From Kalaharituber pfeilii (taxonomy: Eukaryota > Ascomycota > Pezizomycetes > Pezizales > Pezizaceae), in contig WHUZ01000116.1 of NCBI GenBank assembly GCA_015179045.1, positions 62,001 through 126,000 of the forward strand: 64,000 bases of DNA, in the 5' to 3' direction. The position numbers were made by a program, and so were the translations under genes. Position 1 is the stretch's first letter; each line of letters starts with the position of its first letter. Under the pieces are notes generated by a model that was given only the letters and a program-made list of their open reading frames with translations, searched no databases and was not told the DNA's origin. Positions 21,011 through 30,624 of this stretch are shown here, piece by piece.

Positions 21011-21287
21011 AGACATCACCAATCCATACCAGAATCCTGCAAATAGATCACCCTATCTTACTCCTTTATTCTGCCATGGCATGTCAGTGTAATCCCCTTA
21101 AACCCTGGATGAAGGAGGAATTTGAGCGACTAGTCGCTTGGATGGAGGATAACCAAGAGCTATTGAGAGGCAAGCAAGCGGCCTAGGATAAGGATGATAA
21201 AGACCAAGAGTTTGCTGCAGACGATCATATTATGGTCAAAAAGATAGGAGATAAAATGACTAATGTAAAGAGGTCATGGAGGGAGTG

Positions 21288-22807
21288 CGGGATGTCTCCG
21301 GACAGTCCTTTTGGACTGTCCTGACTGTCCTGACTGTCCCGAAGGTTGCATAACTGACTGTCCCGTCTTGCATATGGTGCGGCTGAGCTCACTGTCTTGG
21401 TGTGGCAGACTGTCTTGGTGCGGCAGATATTTTCGGTGCAGGGTAATCAGTGCCCCTAACTCTCCGAACTGGGAAATTTTTCTTTGATAATTCGCACTGT
21501 AGCTACTGGTTTTGAGATTTTCACTTTTGCAAGACTCCAACACAATTACAAAGGCTTCACGCACTTTACATCCCAGATATTTTCCAGCCGATACATATAT
21601 TCAAATATAGTACTCGATTTTCTGCCCTATATTTGCTTTGCGCTCACTAAAATGTCACTCTCCACTGCAACCAGTACCTTGAGTGCGAAACAGACGTGGA
21701 CTCCACACCCGAGCCTTCCAAAGGCGCTTGTTGCGGTAGTAATAAAGGTTGTAGAAGAGATGCCTGAATTACATTGTGAAGACCCTATGGATGGCGAGCA
21801 ATATGCATGGCCAAATATGGCTTTAGATAGACTCCAGGACTATGCATTACCAAAGGCTTCGCTGTGGTGACTTTGAGTGGGTCTGAAAAGAAAGGTCGTA
21901 TACGCTATGGATGTGTACATCATGGCAAGCCCCGAGATACTAGAAAACTAGATGCAGAGAATTCTGAAGGTATGTCAATATATTTTAATTAAGACTTATG
22001 TACTAATATATATATAGTACAGCGCAGACACCAGACCAACACACAAGCCAAAGAATGTCTATGGGCAATATCTACCAATTTGCGAGTAGATATAGATAGT
22101 GGAACAGATACTTGGGTGCTTGCGATATCAGATAAAATCCATACTCATCCTTTGGCACCAAATCCATTAATATATATCCAGCATAAACGTCGCAATACTG
22201 ATTATCAGCAAGCAGTAGGAGATGCTATACAGTACAGGTGAGCATGATTGAGTTACAATATGTCCTTACACCTTCGTACAGAAGAAGGAATGCAGTTGAA
22301 TCCTAAAGCATACTATAACAGCCGTCATAGCAGTAAAATTACTATTACTGTTGAGGAAAGAATCAATCGGATATTAAGAGAACTAACAACAGCTGGTTGT
22401 CATATCACTGATCATTTCACAGTACCAACAGTACCTCATCACTTTGCACCAGTCATATCTTCCAGCATATTGCCCCAACGTAAAAATCAGAAAAAGCAGC
22501 TGGTCGTACCTTGACAGGAGCTGAAGTGGCAGAAAGGCAGCGAAAGTGGGCTCGGACAGAGAGTGTGGAGCGTAAGACTCAAGATTGTATCACTGTATCT
22601 TCTACTGCATCAGTATGATGTATCATTTTGTATTTCGTACAATCATGTATTTAGGTACTTCGCTTTTTTAATGAATTCTCGCTAGTGGCCAAGTTTGAGA
22701 CAGGCAGCTCAGCCGCACCATATGCAAGATGGGACAGTCAGTTATGCAACCTTCGGGACAGTCAGGACAGTCAGGACAGTCCAAAAGGACTGTCCGGAGA
22801 CATCCCG
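21288..22807 (+). mobile_element. MULE-like transposon 1, 1520 bp, 102-bp TIRs
   Basis: TIRs begin CGGGATGTCTCCGGACAGTC and are nearly perfect for about 102 bp (21288-21389, 22706-22807). They include the palindrome GGACAGTCCTTTTGGACTGTCC split as GGACAGTCC/GGACTGTCC and repeated GACTGTCCT. The 9-bp TSD GAGGGAGTG is exact (21279-21287, 22808-22816), the hallmark length of Mutator-like elements. The sole gene is FAR1-like; no MULE transposase domain is present, so it must be mobilised in trans. Confidence 0.87.
21652..22550 (+). pseudogene. FAR1-like zinc-binding gene in MULE 1
   Basis: Begins ATG at 21652. After about 70 residues a one-base frameshift (near 21850) separates it from GFAVVTLSGSEKKGRIRYGC. 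A probable intron (GT 21970 to AG 22022) precedes ECLWAISTN and W.L.ISDKIHTHPL. The order C..HHGK..C-W...W..H-x-H is that of the FAR1/WRKY-GCM DNA-binding fold linked to MULE transposases. A low-complexity basic C-terminus follows (near 22480-22550). Catalytic DDE and SWIM domains are absent. Confidence 0.6.
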
Positions 22808-23360
22808 GAGGGAGTGTAAGGCTCTACAAGAGAGATCTGGATGGGGTCTAACTGCGGAAGATAATGAAGAGTCTATCAATGCTATTTTCTTCTGTATTGA
22901 CGCTTTTTGGCTTACACGAGGCATTACGAATTTGTAGTTGTGTTGATTTGCAGGGTAGGGGTGAATGAGACTACAATTACAGAGTGCAAGCCTTAGCTTT
23001 TTTGCATTTTGGACCGGTCATCAATTGCCGGCCGCAAATGGCTAGACGTACAGGAATATGAAATGTACGAATGTTCCACCTTACCTTAATTTACCGTGGA
23101 TAATTGATGACCACCGCTATTATCAAAAGTGGTTCAATTACATAGACCTATATCAATCTTTAGAAGGTAAGTTGCATATTTTAAGAGTGTATATTAGGCC
23201 TTTCTATTCTCTCTATCCTCTTGAAATTCTTTTCTCTTTACATATCAAGACTTCAAGACTCATACTATGCTTCGAGACTCTTAATCCTCATACTACACTT
23301 CAGGATTCTTGTTCCTTATACTACATTAGCAATTTATCAATATGACAATCAATTCTATAT

Positions 23361-23460
23361 TAGCCTGTCTCCGGGCTATGAGGGCTTGCCCAGGGACCCT
23401 GCCATGGCCAAGTGCTACAAGCGGGGTTATGTGATTAAAAAAAAAAAAAAAAAAAAAAAA
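23361..23460 (+). mobile_element. class-B tail retroposon, 100 bp
   Basis: AGCCTGTCTCCGGGCTATGA, CCCTGCCATGGCCAAGTGCT, GCGGGGTTATGTGATT and long A tail. TSD ATCAATTCTATAT exact (23348-23360, 23461-23473). Confidence 0.92.
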
Positions 23461-23934
23461 ATCAATTCTATATCAATTTATAATGCCTTTCTTGCCAGCC
23501 TAGCTGGCCAATATTCTTCAGTTAAAGATTAGCATACTGTTTTGAACTCTCAATATCATAGTTACCTGTATGAAACTTGTATGATTTTGCAGCAAAAAAT
23601 ATTAGATAATGAGCACAAAATTTTATATGTGTGCATTGTTTCAAGACTTGGCAAGTCAAAAGCCGTACAACAACCACATCCATGTTACTTCACTATTTTC
23701 GGAAGTCACATGCATCAGTTCCACTCTTGCGTCAGCTAGTAACGCCACAGAATTGAAGCGATGAATACCATTTGGGATGATAGTTCCACCAAAGTGAGCT
23801 AAACCAGAGGGCTTTTTCCGAAACATGTATCGTGAACTCCTTTGCCGCTCTCTTATCTCAACAAATTCACCAATCAAACTAGCAGAAAAGGCATCATTTC
23901 TAGAGCTCCTCCAATATTGCAACCCTAAAGTTTA

Positions 23935-24165
23935 GAAAAAGCGAAGTTCTCAACAAGCGACGAAACGGAATAGAATGTGAGACTATGAGCGCTATTATGT
24001 ACTTAAAGTCCTGGCTCAATGTTGATGGGCTGAAGGAATTTTTTGTTTTTTTTTATATCATTACTCGCATGCCGCCTTACAGGCTATGGCGAGCGGGCTG
24101 AAGGAAGCAGTGGAGGAACTTGCAGCAGGAGTAAATGTAGGCGAGGAGGATGAAGCTGTAGAATA
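23935..24165 (+). pseudogene. hAT transposase C-terminal fragment
   Basis: One frame reads NKRRNGIECETMSAIMYLKS then WLNVDGLKE, similar to the conserved hAT dimerisation ending (RLSSETIEA.M.LK.W). The frame is interrupted by a class-A tail (24039-24094) and resumes as AVEELAAGVNVGEEDEAVE to a stop. It supports the hAT assignment of the enclosing termini. Confidence 0.65.
24039..24094 (-). mobile_element. class-A tail retroposon, 56 bp
   Basis: T-rich tail (short and interrupted), TATATCATTACTCGCATGCC, then GCCTTACAGGC, i.e. inner stem GCCT/AGGC. TSD GGGCTGAAGGAA exact (24027-24038, 24095-24106). Confidence 0.9.
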
Positions 24166-24545
24166 GTTTAGATTAGTTATCAATATCATGTAATCAAGCT
24201 CGAGCTAGCTCGTGCCGCTCACTAGTAGCTGTGGTCGACTATGAAGGCAGTGGAGGACTACGACGATGGTGGAGGATGGCAGCAAAAGACGGTAGCGGCA
24301 GAATTCCATAGAAGCTAATAGAGCGGTCTATTGAGCGGGCTATGTATAGAGAGGAAAAGGACTACGTATAGGAGTGGCGTCCGGGTCCTTATATTGCTGC
24401 AGTTGATACAATCCACCGAGTCTGGAGAGAATAGCAATATTCACATAAACACGGTGTGGTGGTAACCACGGTACCGATGGAAAGAATAAGGCTAAACGCG
24501 GGCCGGAACGCCACTCATCGGTAGGGCTATATGATGATGATGCGT

Positions 24546-24608
24546 TTTTTTTTTTTTTTTTTTTATATCACATGACCCCGCGTGCAGCTGTTCGCCAAGG
24601 CAGGGCAA
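24546..24608 (-). mobile_element. class-D tail retroposon, 63 bp
   Basis: Poly-T, ATATCACATGACCCCGCGTG, CAGCTGTTCGCCAAGGCAGG. TSD ATGATGATGCGT exact (24534-24545, 24609-24620). Confidence 0.9.
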
Positions 24609-24920
24609 ATGATGATGCGTATATATGCTAAGGAAGCGAGCACATATTTAGCAAGTGAGATGTGGATGTATAGGCTCAGTTGGAAGGTGAAGGTGGTCTA
24701 TAAATTGGTGTAGATAGGACTGTATGGACACAGAGGCAAGCAGGGCAAGAGAGGGATATGCAGATATGGATATATTAGACAGACCAGGCATGCACAGACA
24801 AGACAATTGATTACTCTTCTTTTATGACCCTTTCCTTGACATTTGACCATTGAGACCGCCCTTGAGACTTCGTTCCGCCAGCTCTGGACACCGGTACCCT
24901 GTGCAGGACAGTGGATGCTG

Positions 24921-25525
24921 TTTTTTTTTTTTTTTTTTAATCATTACACGCGTGCCGCCCGAAGGGCTATGGCGAGGTTTCGGTACATGTAATTAGAGTG
25001 ATAAATGATGACTGATCCCTCTGTGTGTAAAAGGAAAGGAAATAGAAATAAACGGAGAATAGGAACAAACCGCGCTAGTCCTCCAGTCGTTCCAGCAATT
25101 CCGTATCGGGTCGTTGTCCCGTTTTGGTGAGTTCTCGATGTCCTTCCTTCCTCCCGGCCATATCACTTTCCAGATTCGGCATTTGTCTAGGAGGTGTTCA
25201 TTGGTCTCTTCCTGCTCTCCGCACCACCTGCATTCCGGACCGTCGGCCTTCCCTATCTTGTATTTCCAGGGTTTGAGTCCTTTTCAGCCCAGGAGTCCGG
25301 CCAGGGTACCTGTGTGACGTCCTAGTCGGGTCAGTGGTCGGTACTCTAGGTTGAGTCTGTTCCTTTCTCTGGCTCTATGGGCTTTGGCTAATTGTATGAT
25401 GCCTGGTTCTGTAATCAGCTCGGTCTGGTACGGCAGGTGGGTGGCTATCTTGGCTGCTCTGTCGGCTTCTCAGTTGCCTCTTATGCCTATGTGGCTCTTG
25501 AACCACATGACTGCCCTCGAGCTCA
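24921..25525 (-). mobile_element. LINE-A 3' part, 5'-truncated
   Basis: Poly-T at 24921-24938, class-A hairpin, about 130 nt of 3' UTR, then the RNase H-distal and knuckle region in reverse. The inner end abuts hAT terminal sequence (GCTCGAGCTAGCTCGCGTGG to GCCGCTCACTA, about 25530-25576) and a decayed class-A tail (25577-25610), so several insertion events have overlapped. Confidence 0.75.
25083..25525 (-). pseudogene. LINE-A RNase H end and zinc knuckle
   Basis: Minus strand reads MWFKSHIGIRGN, a stop, EADRAAKIATHLPYQTELIT, TLAGLLG, a second stop, and the knuckle ECRWCGEQEETNEHLL.KC. Two nonsense codons in an otherwise continuous frame. Confidence 0.75.
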
Positions 25526-25610
25526 TGCCAGGCCAGCTCGAGCTAGCTCGCGTGGGCTCGGCTCGTGCCGCTCACTAAGTGGCATGTGAGTAATGATATT
25601 TAAAAAAGAA

Positions 25611-26082
25611 AAAAAAATCTACCATCATTACCAAACAACTCTAGAATTTTATTGAGTCACCAGTCATACATCCCAGTGCAGCACACCCTCCGCTTAATAG
25701 AGACATGATCTCCAGAAATGATCATCGCTGTACACCCATGTTCAGCTACTATTATCTACAAATGCTGATATGAGGCCTCGAAGGGCACAATAATTGACAC
25801 TTTCATCCCTCAGCGCATACATAATCACTTGATTGTAAGCTCGGGAACACGTCTCTTTACTCCACGGAAGAGATTGATCTCCATCTGATGTCAATTCCAA
25901 ACTCTACATCAATGTTGCATACATGTGTAAATACTCTGGTGAGCCAATGACCTCGAATCTGCCAATGCAACCCTTTCGATTCTTCAACATCAATAGTGAG
26001 CAGATGCCGGCTTTAAATTTGACTGCTCCAAAGGTACAGTACAAGGCTGAGCACGATTAGGCCGCAGTGTGTAGCAATCGAG
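25611..26082. other. unassigned spacer
   Basis: No domain or terminus recognised. Confidence 0.45.
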
Positions 26083-26097
26083 AAATAGCCATTGTCC

Positions 26098-26147
26098 ATC
26101 GCCATAGCCCATAGGGCGGCACGCGATCAATGATATTAAAAAAAAAA
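26098..26147 (+). mobile_element. class-A tail retroposon, 50 bp
   Basis: ATCGCCATAGCCCATAGGGC, GGCACGCGATCAATGATATT and A tail. TSD AAATAGCCATTGTCC, 15 bp exact (26083-26097, 26148-26162). The outer stem closes with A-T (ATCGC/GCGAT) rather than C-G. Confidence 0.93.
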
Positions 26148-26315
26148 AAATAGCCATTGTCCGTATATTCTGCTCATAATATTGCGCTACGTATTCCGTC
26201 ACGACAAAGAAGGAACTAGTGGACCAGTACAACTGGTACGAAACTATTTCATTCTTGGGTATAGGAGTGTTAGCAAGACAAAAGATACTGCTCTATAAAG
26301 TATTGATGCAAGCAT

Positions 26316-26376
26316 TTATTTTATTTTTTTTTTTTAATTTCACGTAACTCCCCTTGCAGCTGTTCGCCATGAGACA
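26316..26376 (-). mobile_element. class-D tail retroposon
   Basis: T-rich tail, TTTCACGTAACTCCCCTTGC, AGCTGTTCGCCATG; the 5' end is cut before the CCC of the stem. Short TSD CAAGCAT. Confidence 0.7.
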
Positions 26377-26383
26377 CAAGCAT

Positions 26384-26945
26384 GGAATACCCTTTATTCC
26401 AAATAGATTTTGCGACTCTTTCCCCAAAAATGATATATTAGTAATCTAGTCGTAGGCCCCAGGGCATTATGAGCGGGTCAGGGGATAGCCGACATTTGCT
26501 CACCAGCCTTGGGTCCTCTGCTGAGAGGTCACTGGGCATTCCACGTGAAGGATACTTCGAGTTATACTGTGCGTGTCGTACTGAGTGTATGTGGAAGTGC
26601 GAATGTACAAGCAAGATGAGGACAGTTGATGCTTGTATGTATTAAATATAGTAGAAGGTAATCGGTAAGAACATAAAGGCAAGCTATGTACTGAATAGGC
26701 AAAGGTAAAGGGGAGCTCAAGACAGGAATAAAGAACTGAACATTGAATAGAAGAACTAGATGTGTTGGAAAAAACAGAATGTTGAGAATAAAGAGCTGTA
26801 CAGAATCACCACCTCTTATACTGCTAGCCGACCGGATACCCGTTTCTAATCATGCTTCCTTCCAGTCTTACCCTCATTCCCAGTATTCGCTTACTATACA
26901 ACCCATGCGGCCTGCGACTCCTTGAGCCTAGTGCCAGCGCGGTTA
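26384..26945. other. unassigned spacer
   Basis: No gene recognised. Ends in a decayed class-A tail (about 26950-27003; GGTACGCGAGTAATAATATT and A9). Confidence 0.45.
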
Positions 26946-27243
26946 TAGCAGGCAGGCGCTGCAGCCTACCACAGCGGTACGCGAGTAATAATATTAAAAA
27001 AAAAGTCATAACCTAATGAAAATCAACACTACACTACGGACCTGGCGCGTATGGTGGAGCTCGTGGCAGAAAGGCGGCGGAACTTAAGGGATCCCGGAGC
27101 TGTGAGGCTTGCGTGGGTCAAGGCCCATGTGGGGATAGAGGGCAATGGAATCGCAGATGAGAGGGCCAAAGAGGGGGCCAGATGCCTGAGGTACGATGGG
27201 CAGGCCACTGAGGGCGGTCTGCAGCAGGAGTTAGTTCGAAAGA

Positions 27244-29382
27244 TTTTTTTTTTTTTTTTTTTTTTATTTCATTAATCGCATGCCGCCTCGAAGGCTATGG
27301 CGATGTTTTAGATACATAATGTGAAATGAGAATGAAAAGAATAATATGAAAAACTGAGATATCCCCGCCCGCTCTAAGTCCCAAGTTTACTCTTTCCCCG
27401 CCCAGTCCAATATCTCCGCCATGTTGATGTCTTTGTCCGGATGTGTGAGGCTTTCAGCCCCTCCTCTCATCCTCCTGAGCCAAGGGGCGCAATCGTTGGA
27501 TATGTGCGTCAGGTTTTCCAGGGCTCTCCCGCACCATCGACACTCCGGTGAATCGGCTTGGCCTATGCGGTGTCTCCACTCCTTGAGGCCCTTGTTCCCG
27601 AGGATCCCTGCCAGGGTGGATAATCTTTTTCGGTTGTCGATTGTCTGGAGGGGTCTGTATGATAGTCCCAGACGATTGCGTTCTTCTGCTCTGAGTCTTT
27701 TGGCTTCTTGTCTTATACCCGCCTCCGTGACCATTTCGTCTTCGTACTGGATGGCTGTGCTCGTCCTGGCTGCCTTGTCCGCCTTGGAGTTCCCGACTAT
27801 CCCTATGTGGCTCTTGACCCACATGACAGCTGTGTCTAGGTCGCCGCGTCTGGTCCTCTCTTCCCATGCCTGTCGAACTGCCATGGATGAGCCTTCGGCG
27901 TTTGGGTCGCCGTTGGCTATCTTTTGTAGTCTGGAAATTGCTGTGCGCGAGTCGGTTAGGATCATGAGTTCCCCTTCGGTGTCGAGGGCCTTGCCAATTG
28001 CGATCATTTCTCCGTCGTTGACGGTGTTGCATCTGCCGAGGTATATGTACTCTTCCTGTCCGCGAAAGTGTGTTCCCGCCCCGGTGAGGTTGTCTATGCG
28101 GCTTCCGTCCGTGTAGACCCCTTTCCAACCTTCCTCTTCTTCGGCTTGAATGACTTCCTCCCATCTCTCCCGGCTCGTGTCGCTAGGGAGTGTGGGGAAG
28201 ATATGTAGGGGGATGGGGGTCCGGTGGGAGAGATCGCCTCTTAGGTATATGGTGTCTGCGGAAGGGTCTAGGAGAGGTTCGTCGGGGAACCTCAGGGATC
28301 GGGCCTCGACGCGATCTCTTTCCCCCTTTGCGAAGGTTTGGATCGATTCTAGGTTGACTATTCCCTCTACCGTGTCCCTTCTGGTACCCCAGGGGGCGCC
28401 TATGATGTCTCTGGCGATACAGTATTGCCATTTTTCCAGTTGTCTGAGTTTCTTCTGGACTGGTGCTCCCTTGGCGAAGTCCTGCCAGGCCCAGCAGCCG
28501 TATGTTGCGATGTTTCTCGCTATGCTGGTGTATAACTGTCGTCTCTTGCTCGGGGGGATTTTATGTAGTCTCCGTGCGATGCCCCAGGCCGCCTTCCCTA
28601 GGTTCAGCCTTTTCCGGAAGTGTTCCTCGTATTTCAGTTCCCAATCGACCGACAGCCCAACCAATCGATAACTCGGTCCTTGGGTACCTATGATCAGCGT
28701 CTCTGCTTTCCGAGGGTCCAGCTCGAAGCCTTCCTTGGATGCTTCTTGGGCCAGTGTCCTGCGGTGAGTGTCTATGTCTTTTCGTAGTTGTCTCATCGAG
28801 CTGCTGGAGATCACACTGTGGAAGTCATCGACGTAGGAGCGCGTGAACTGGCTTTTTTCGGCTTTCTCCGCGACTGGTGCGACCGCCACCAGAAACAGGA
28901 CCGGGGAGAGAGGTGACCCCTGCGGGGCCCCGTCCGTCATCGTTCCCGTCCCGCGTGTCTTCCCGTCCCAGGATATGGAGAATTGTGTGGGTTGGAGGAA
29001 CCCTTGAACGAAGCTGGCTATGTTTGGGTCCAGGCGTTCCAGCCTTGAGACTACTTTGTCCCGTCTCAGGTGGTTGAATGCTGCTTTAATGTCGTCTCCT
29101 ACCAGTGCCGTCCATTCCCTCTTTTTGAGCCGTATGTCGACCTCTTTCAGAACCTGTCTCTGGAGATCCTCGCTTCCCCGGAAGGGTCGGCTGCCCAGTT
29201 GTGATTCCCTGAACAGTTCGTCCTTCCTCTGTATAGCTTTGGCCATGACCTTCTGTCCCAGCTTGGCGACTGTGTTTAGAAGCGTGATGGGACGCCAGCT
29301 CCCGGGTTGATCTCGGGGCTTCCCTTTCTTGAGGATCATGACCATGTTAAAGCCTTTGGCGAACCCGTGGTTCCCATTTCGA
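27244..29382 (-). mobile_element. LINE-A, 5'-truncated 2.1-kb insertion
   Basis: Poly-T at 27244-27265, class-A hairpin (inner stem GCCT/AGGC, outer ATCGC/GCGAT), about 80 nt of 3' UTR, then ORF2 in reverse. TSD TTAGTTCGAAAGA exact at 27231-27243 and 29383-29395. The endonuclease domain and 5' region are missing, as expected from incomplete reverse transcription. Confidence 0.93.
27387..29382 (-). CDS. LINE-A ORF2: reverse transcriptase, RNase H, zinc knuckle (5'-truncated)
   Basis: About 665 element-derived codons, open with no stop. Order from the N-terminus: RT fingers (WRPITLLNTVAKL), a D-containing palm motif (VGDDIKAAFNHL), TDGAPQGSPLSPVLFL, the catalytic box YVDDF, thumb and connection. 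RNase H follows with YTDGSRIDN, NDGEMIAIGKA, LTDSRTAIS and WVKSHIGIVGN.KAD; the knuckle CRWCGRALENLTHISNDC is last. The first about 28 residues of the apparent frame come from flanking LINE-C read in reverse and are not part of the protein. Family: Tad-like LINE with RNase H. It lacks endonuclease and start, so the copy cannot move alone. The open frame suggests a recent insertion. Confidence 0.9.
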
Positions 29383-29677
29383 TTAGTTCGAAAGAGAAAG
29401 GAGGAGAGGGAGCGAGCTGGGTCCGGGAAGGGCAAGTTCGTGAAGTGGTGCAGAAGGGCCTTCACCAACTACACCTGGCTGCGGACCGGGAAAGGCGGAA
29501 CCATGTGTGGAGGAGGAAAATCAGTGGAGAGGAGGCGCGGTGCGCTTGTGGAGCAGCTTGGAGCGCAGAACATGTAGTGTTCGAGTGTGGCGAGCTGGAG
29601 CGGCCCAAGAGAAAGAAGGAGAGTGGCGAGATGGTCACCTGGCAGTGCTGGGAGGACTTAGAGGAGAAAGGGTGGAA

Positions 29678-30078
29678 TTTTTTTTTTTTTTTTTTTATCA
29701 TTACTCGCATGCCGCCCTACGGACTATGACGAGGTTTTTATATTAACGCAGAAATGAGAGAATGTCTTTAAATACACCCCGCGGTACTGCTACATGGTGC
29801 GGGAGGGAATAGGAAAAAGAAAAGGGAAAAAGGGTGGAATTCCCCGAAAGATCTTGTGTGTAAGGGATTAGGGAAAGTCAAAAGTCAAGTGTCCCCGGTG
29901 CCGAGCTCGCCTAACTCCTTCCTCTACTTGGCTCGTACACCTCCGTTCTTAACTATCTTCTCCCCAGCCTGACCCTTCCGTCCATTGTCGCGGTCTCTAG
30001 GTATAGGACTACTGAACTTGTCTGTTTGCCTTCCTCCATCAGGATAGCTTTCTTGCGAAGCCATCTGATGCCTCGTGT
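29678..30078 (-). mobile_element. gag-only LINE derivative inserted in LINE-C
   Basis: Poly-T, class-A hairpin, 3' UTR, then the degenerate ORF1 C-terminus in reverse (about 29940-30078; EEGKQTSSVV-type segment readable after a frameshift). TSD AAAGGGTGGAA exact at 29667-29677 and 30079-30089. The LINE-C frame resumes immediately after it. Confidence 0.85.
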
Positions 30079-30306
30079 AAAGGGTGGAAGCAGGAGGGAG
30101 TAGAGGGTAACCCAGTCGAGGTATGGTTCGCCAGCCTCGATCTGGGCTAGCTGAAGGGCCGGAGGGTACGTTGTGTACCAAGCGTGTACGTAGTGTAGAT
30201 AGGTAGCTGCTTTAACCTGACTCGGGTATATGGGTCCCTGCCATAGGCTGGTAGCCTGTATGCGGGGTTACGTGAATAAAAAAAAAAAAAAAAAAAAACA
30301 CTACAC

Positions 30307-30614
30307 GTTCTTGCTTGTGGAGTCACACCTTGGACGTGACTAGACGCACAAGAGTGCTCTATGATAAGTGAGAAACAATGTACTTTAATTCACCACAACG
30401 CGACGTTCACCACGTCCCGACACACGTTTTGCACCAGAACTGACCACGCGCGACAACATATATCCCAACCCCCAGAATAGAATCTTGTATGCAAGTTGTA
30501 GACTGGGTTAAATTAAGGACCATTCTTCATATTCCACACCTGAACTTCTTCAGATATGTTGCTTTGAAGGGGTTTATCATTCATGAAATCTGCACCATAA
30601 ATCAGCATAGGCTT
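30307..30614. other. spacer with a short conserved block
   Basis: Contains ACGTCCCGACACACGTTTTG..ACCAGAACTGACCACGCGCG at about 30407-30462, repeated at about 33012-33058 (inverted) and 61783-61832. Otherwise unrecognised. Confidence 0.5.
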
Positions 30615-30624
30615 GGGATATATT

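Larger units (their letters stand above)
21076..22870 (+). pseudogene. Myb/SANT-like DNA-binding protein fragment, split by a MULE
   Basis: Starts ATGGCATGTCAG at 21076 and encodes EFERLVAWMEDNQELLRGKQ, then an in-frame TAG where a tryptophan would be expected, then DDHIMVKKIGDKMTNVKRSW. At 21287 a MULE interrupts it. After the second TSD copy (22808-22816) the same frame continues with ALQERSGWGL and NEESINA. Helical repeats spaced W..R and the KK/R-W ending suggest a Myb/SANT-like domain of the type carried by some fungal transposons. It is probably the second gene of the surrounding TIR element. Inactivated by the stop and the insertion. Confidence 0.6.
20713..23121. mobile_element. TIR element (unclassified, possibly PIF/Harbinger-like) interrupting the hAT remnant
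   Basis: Imperfect inverted termini of about 55 bp: left AATAGTGGTGGTCATCAATT, right reverse complement AATAGCGGTGGTCATCAATT, both continuing to GAACATTCGTACATTT. It carries a Myb/SANT-like frame split by a MULE. A related 690-bp element with ends AATAGTGGTAATCAGTTATG lies at about 44.28-44.97 kb. TSD not resolved; superfamily assignment is a guess. Confidence 0.65.
20535..24224 (+). mobile_element. hAT-type transposon remnant hosting further elements
   Basis: Left end TAGTGAGCGGCACGAGCCGA matches the left end of the 342-bp hAT MITE at 39440 through about position 20710. The right end GAGCTAGCTCGTGCCGCTCACTA is the matching inverted terminus. TAG-type termini fit hAT. No 8-bp TSD is visible (CTTGAAGG versus GTAGCTGT), so the ends may derive from different copies or have eroded. 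The interior is interrupted by a TIR element (20713-23121) and by class-B and class-A tails. Confidence 0.6.
27051..30150 (+). pseudogene. LINE-C ORF2, RNase H and knuckle end, twice interrupted
   Basis: First segment (to 27243): VRLAWVKAHVGIEGNGIADE, the last RNase H motif (H and D conserved). The frame resumes at 29396, runs to a frameshift near 29490, then encodes the knuckle region EARCACGAAWSAEHVVFECG and EMVTWQCWEDLEEKGW. It resumes again at 30090 and ends at TAG 30148-30150. A second LINE-C copy at 40.03-40.40 kb (minus) has the same order without insertions, which confirms the joins. Confidence 0.82.
27035..30296 (+). mobile_element. LINE-C copy carrying two nested LINE-type insertions
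   Basis: A 5'-truncated LINE on the plus strand ending with the class-C tail (hairpin CCATAGGCTGGTAGCCTGTA, GCGGGGTTACGTGAAT, A tail). TSD AACACTACAC at 27025-27034 and 30297-30306. Its own sequence is only about 0.7 kb (27035-27243, 29396-29677, 30090-30296); the rest is a LINE-A insertion (27244-29382), a gag-only insertion (29678-30078) and their duplicated target bases. Confidence 0.88.

Noticed and set aside
29821..29842. GGGTGGAATT considered as the right TSD of the insertion at 29678
   Set aside because: The LINE-C frame does not resume there; it resumes after the copy at 30079-30089, and the intervening DNA encodes ORF1 of the inserted element.
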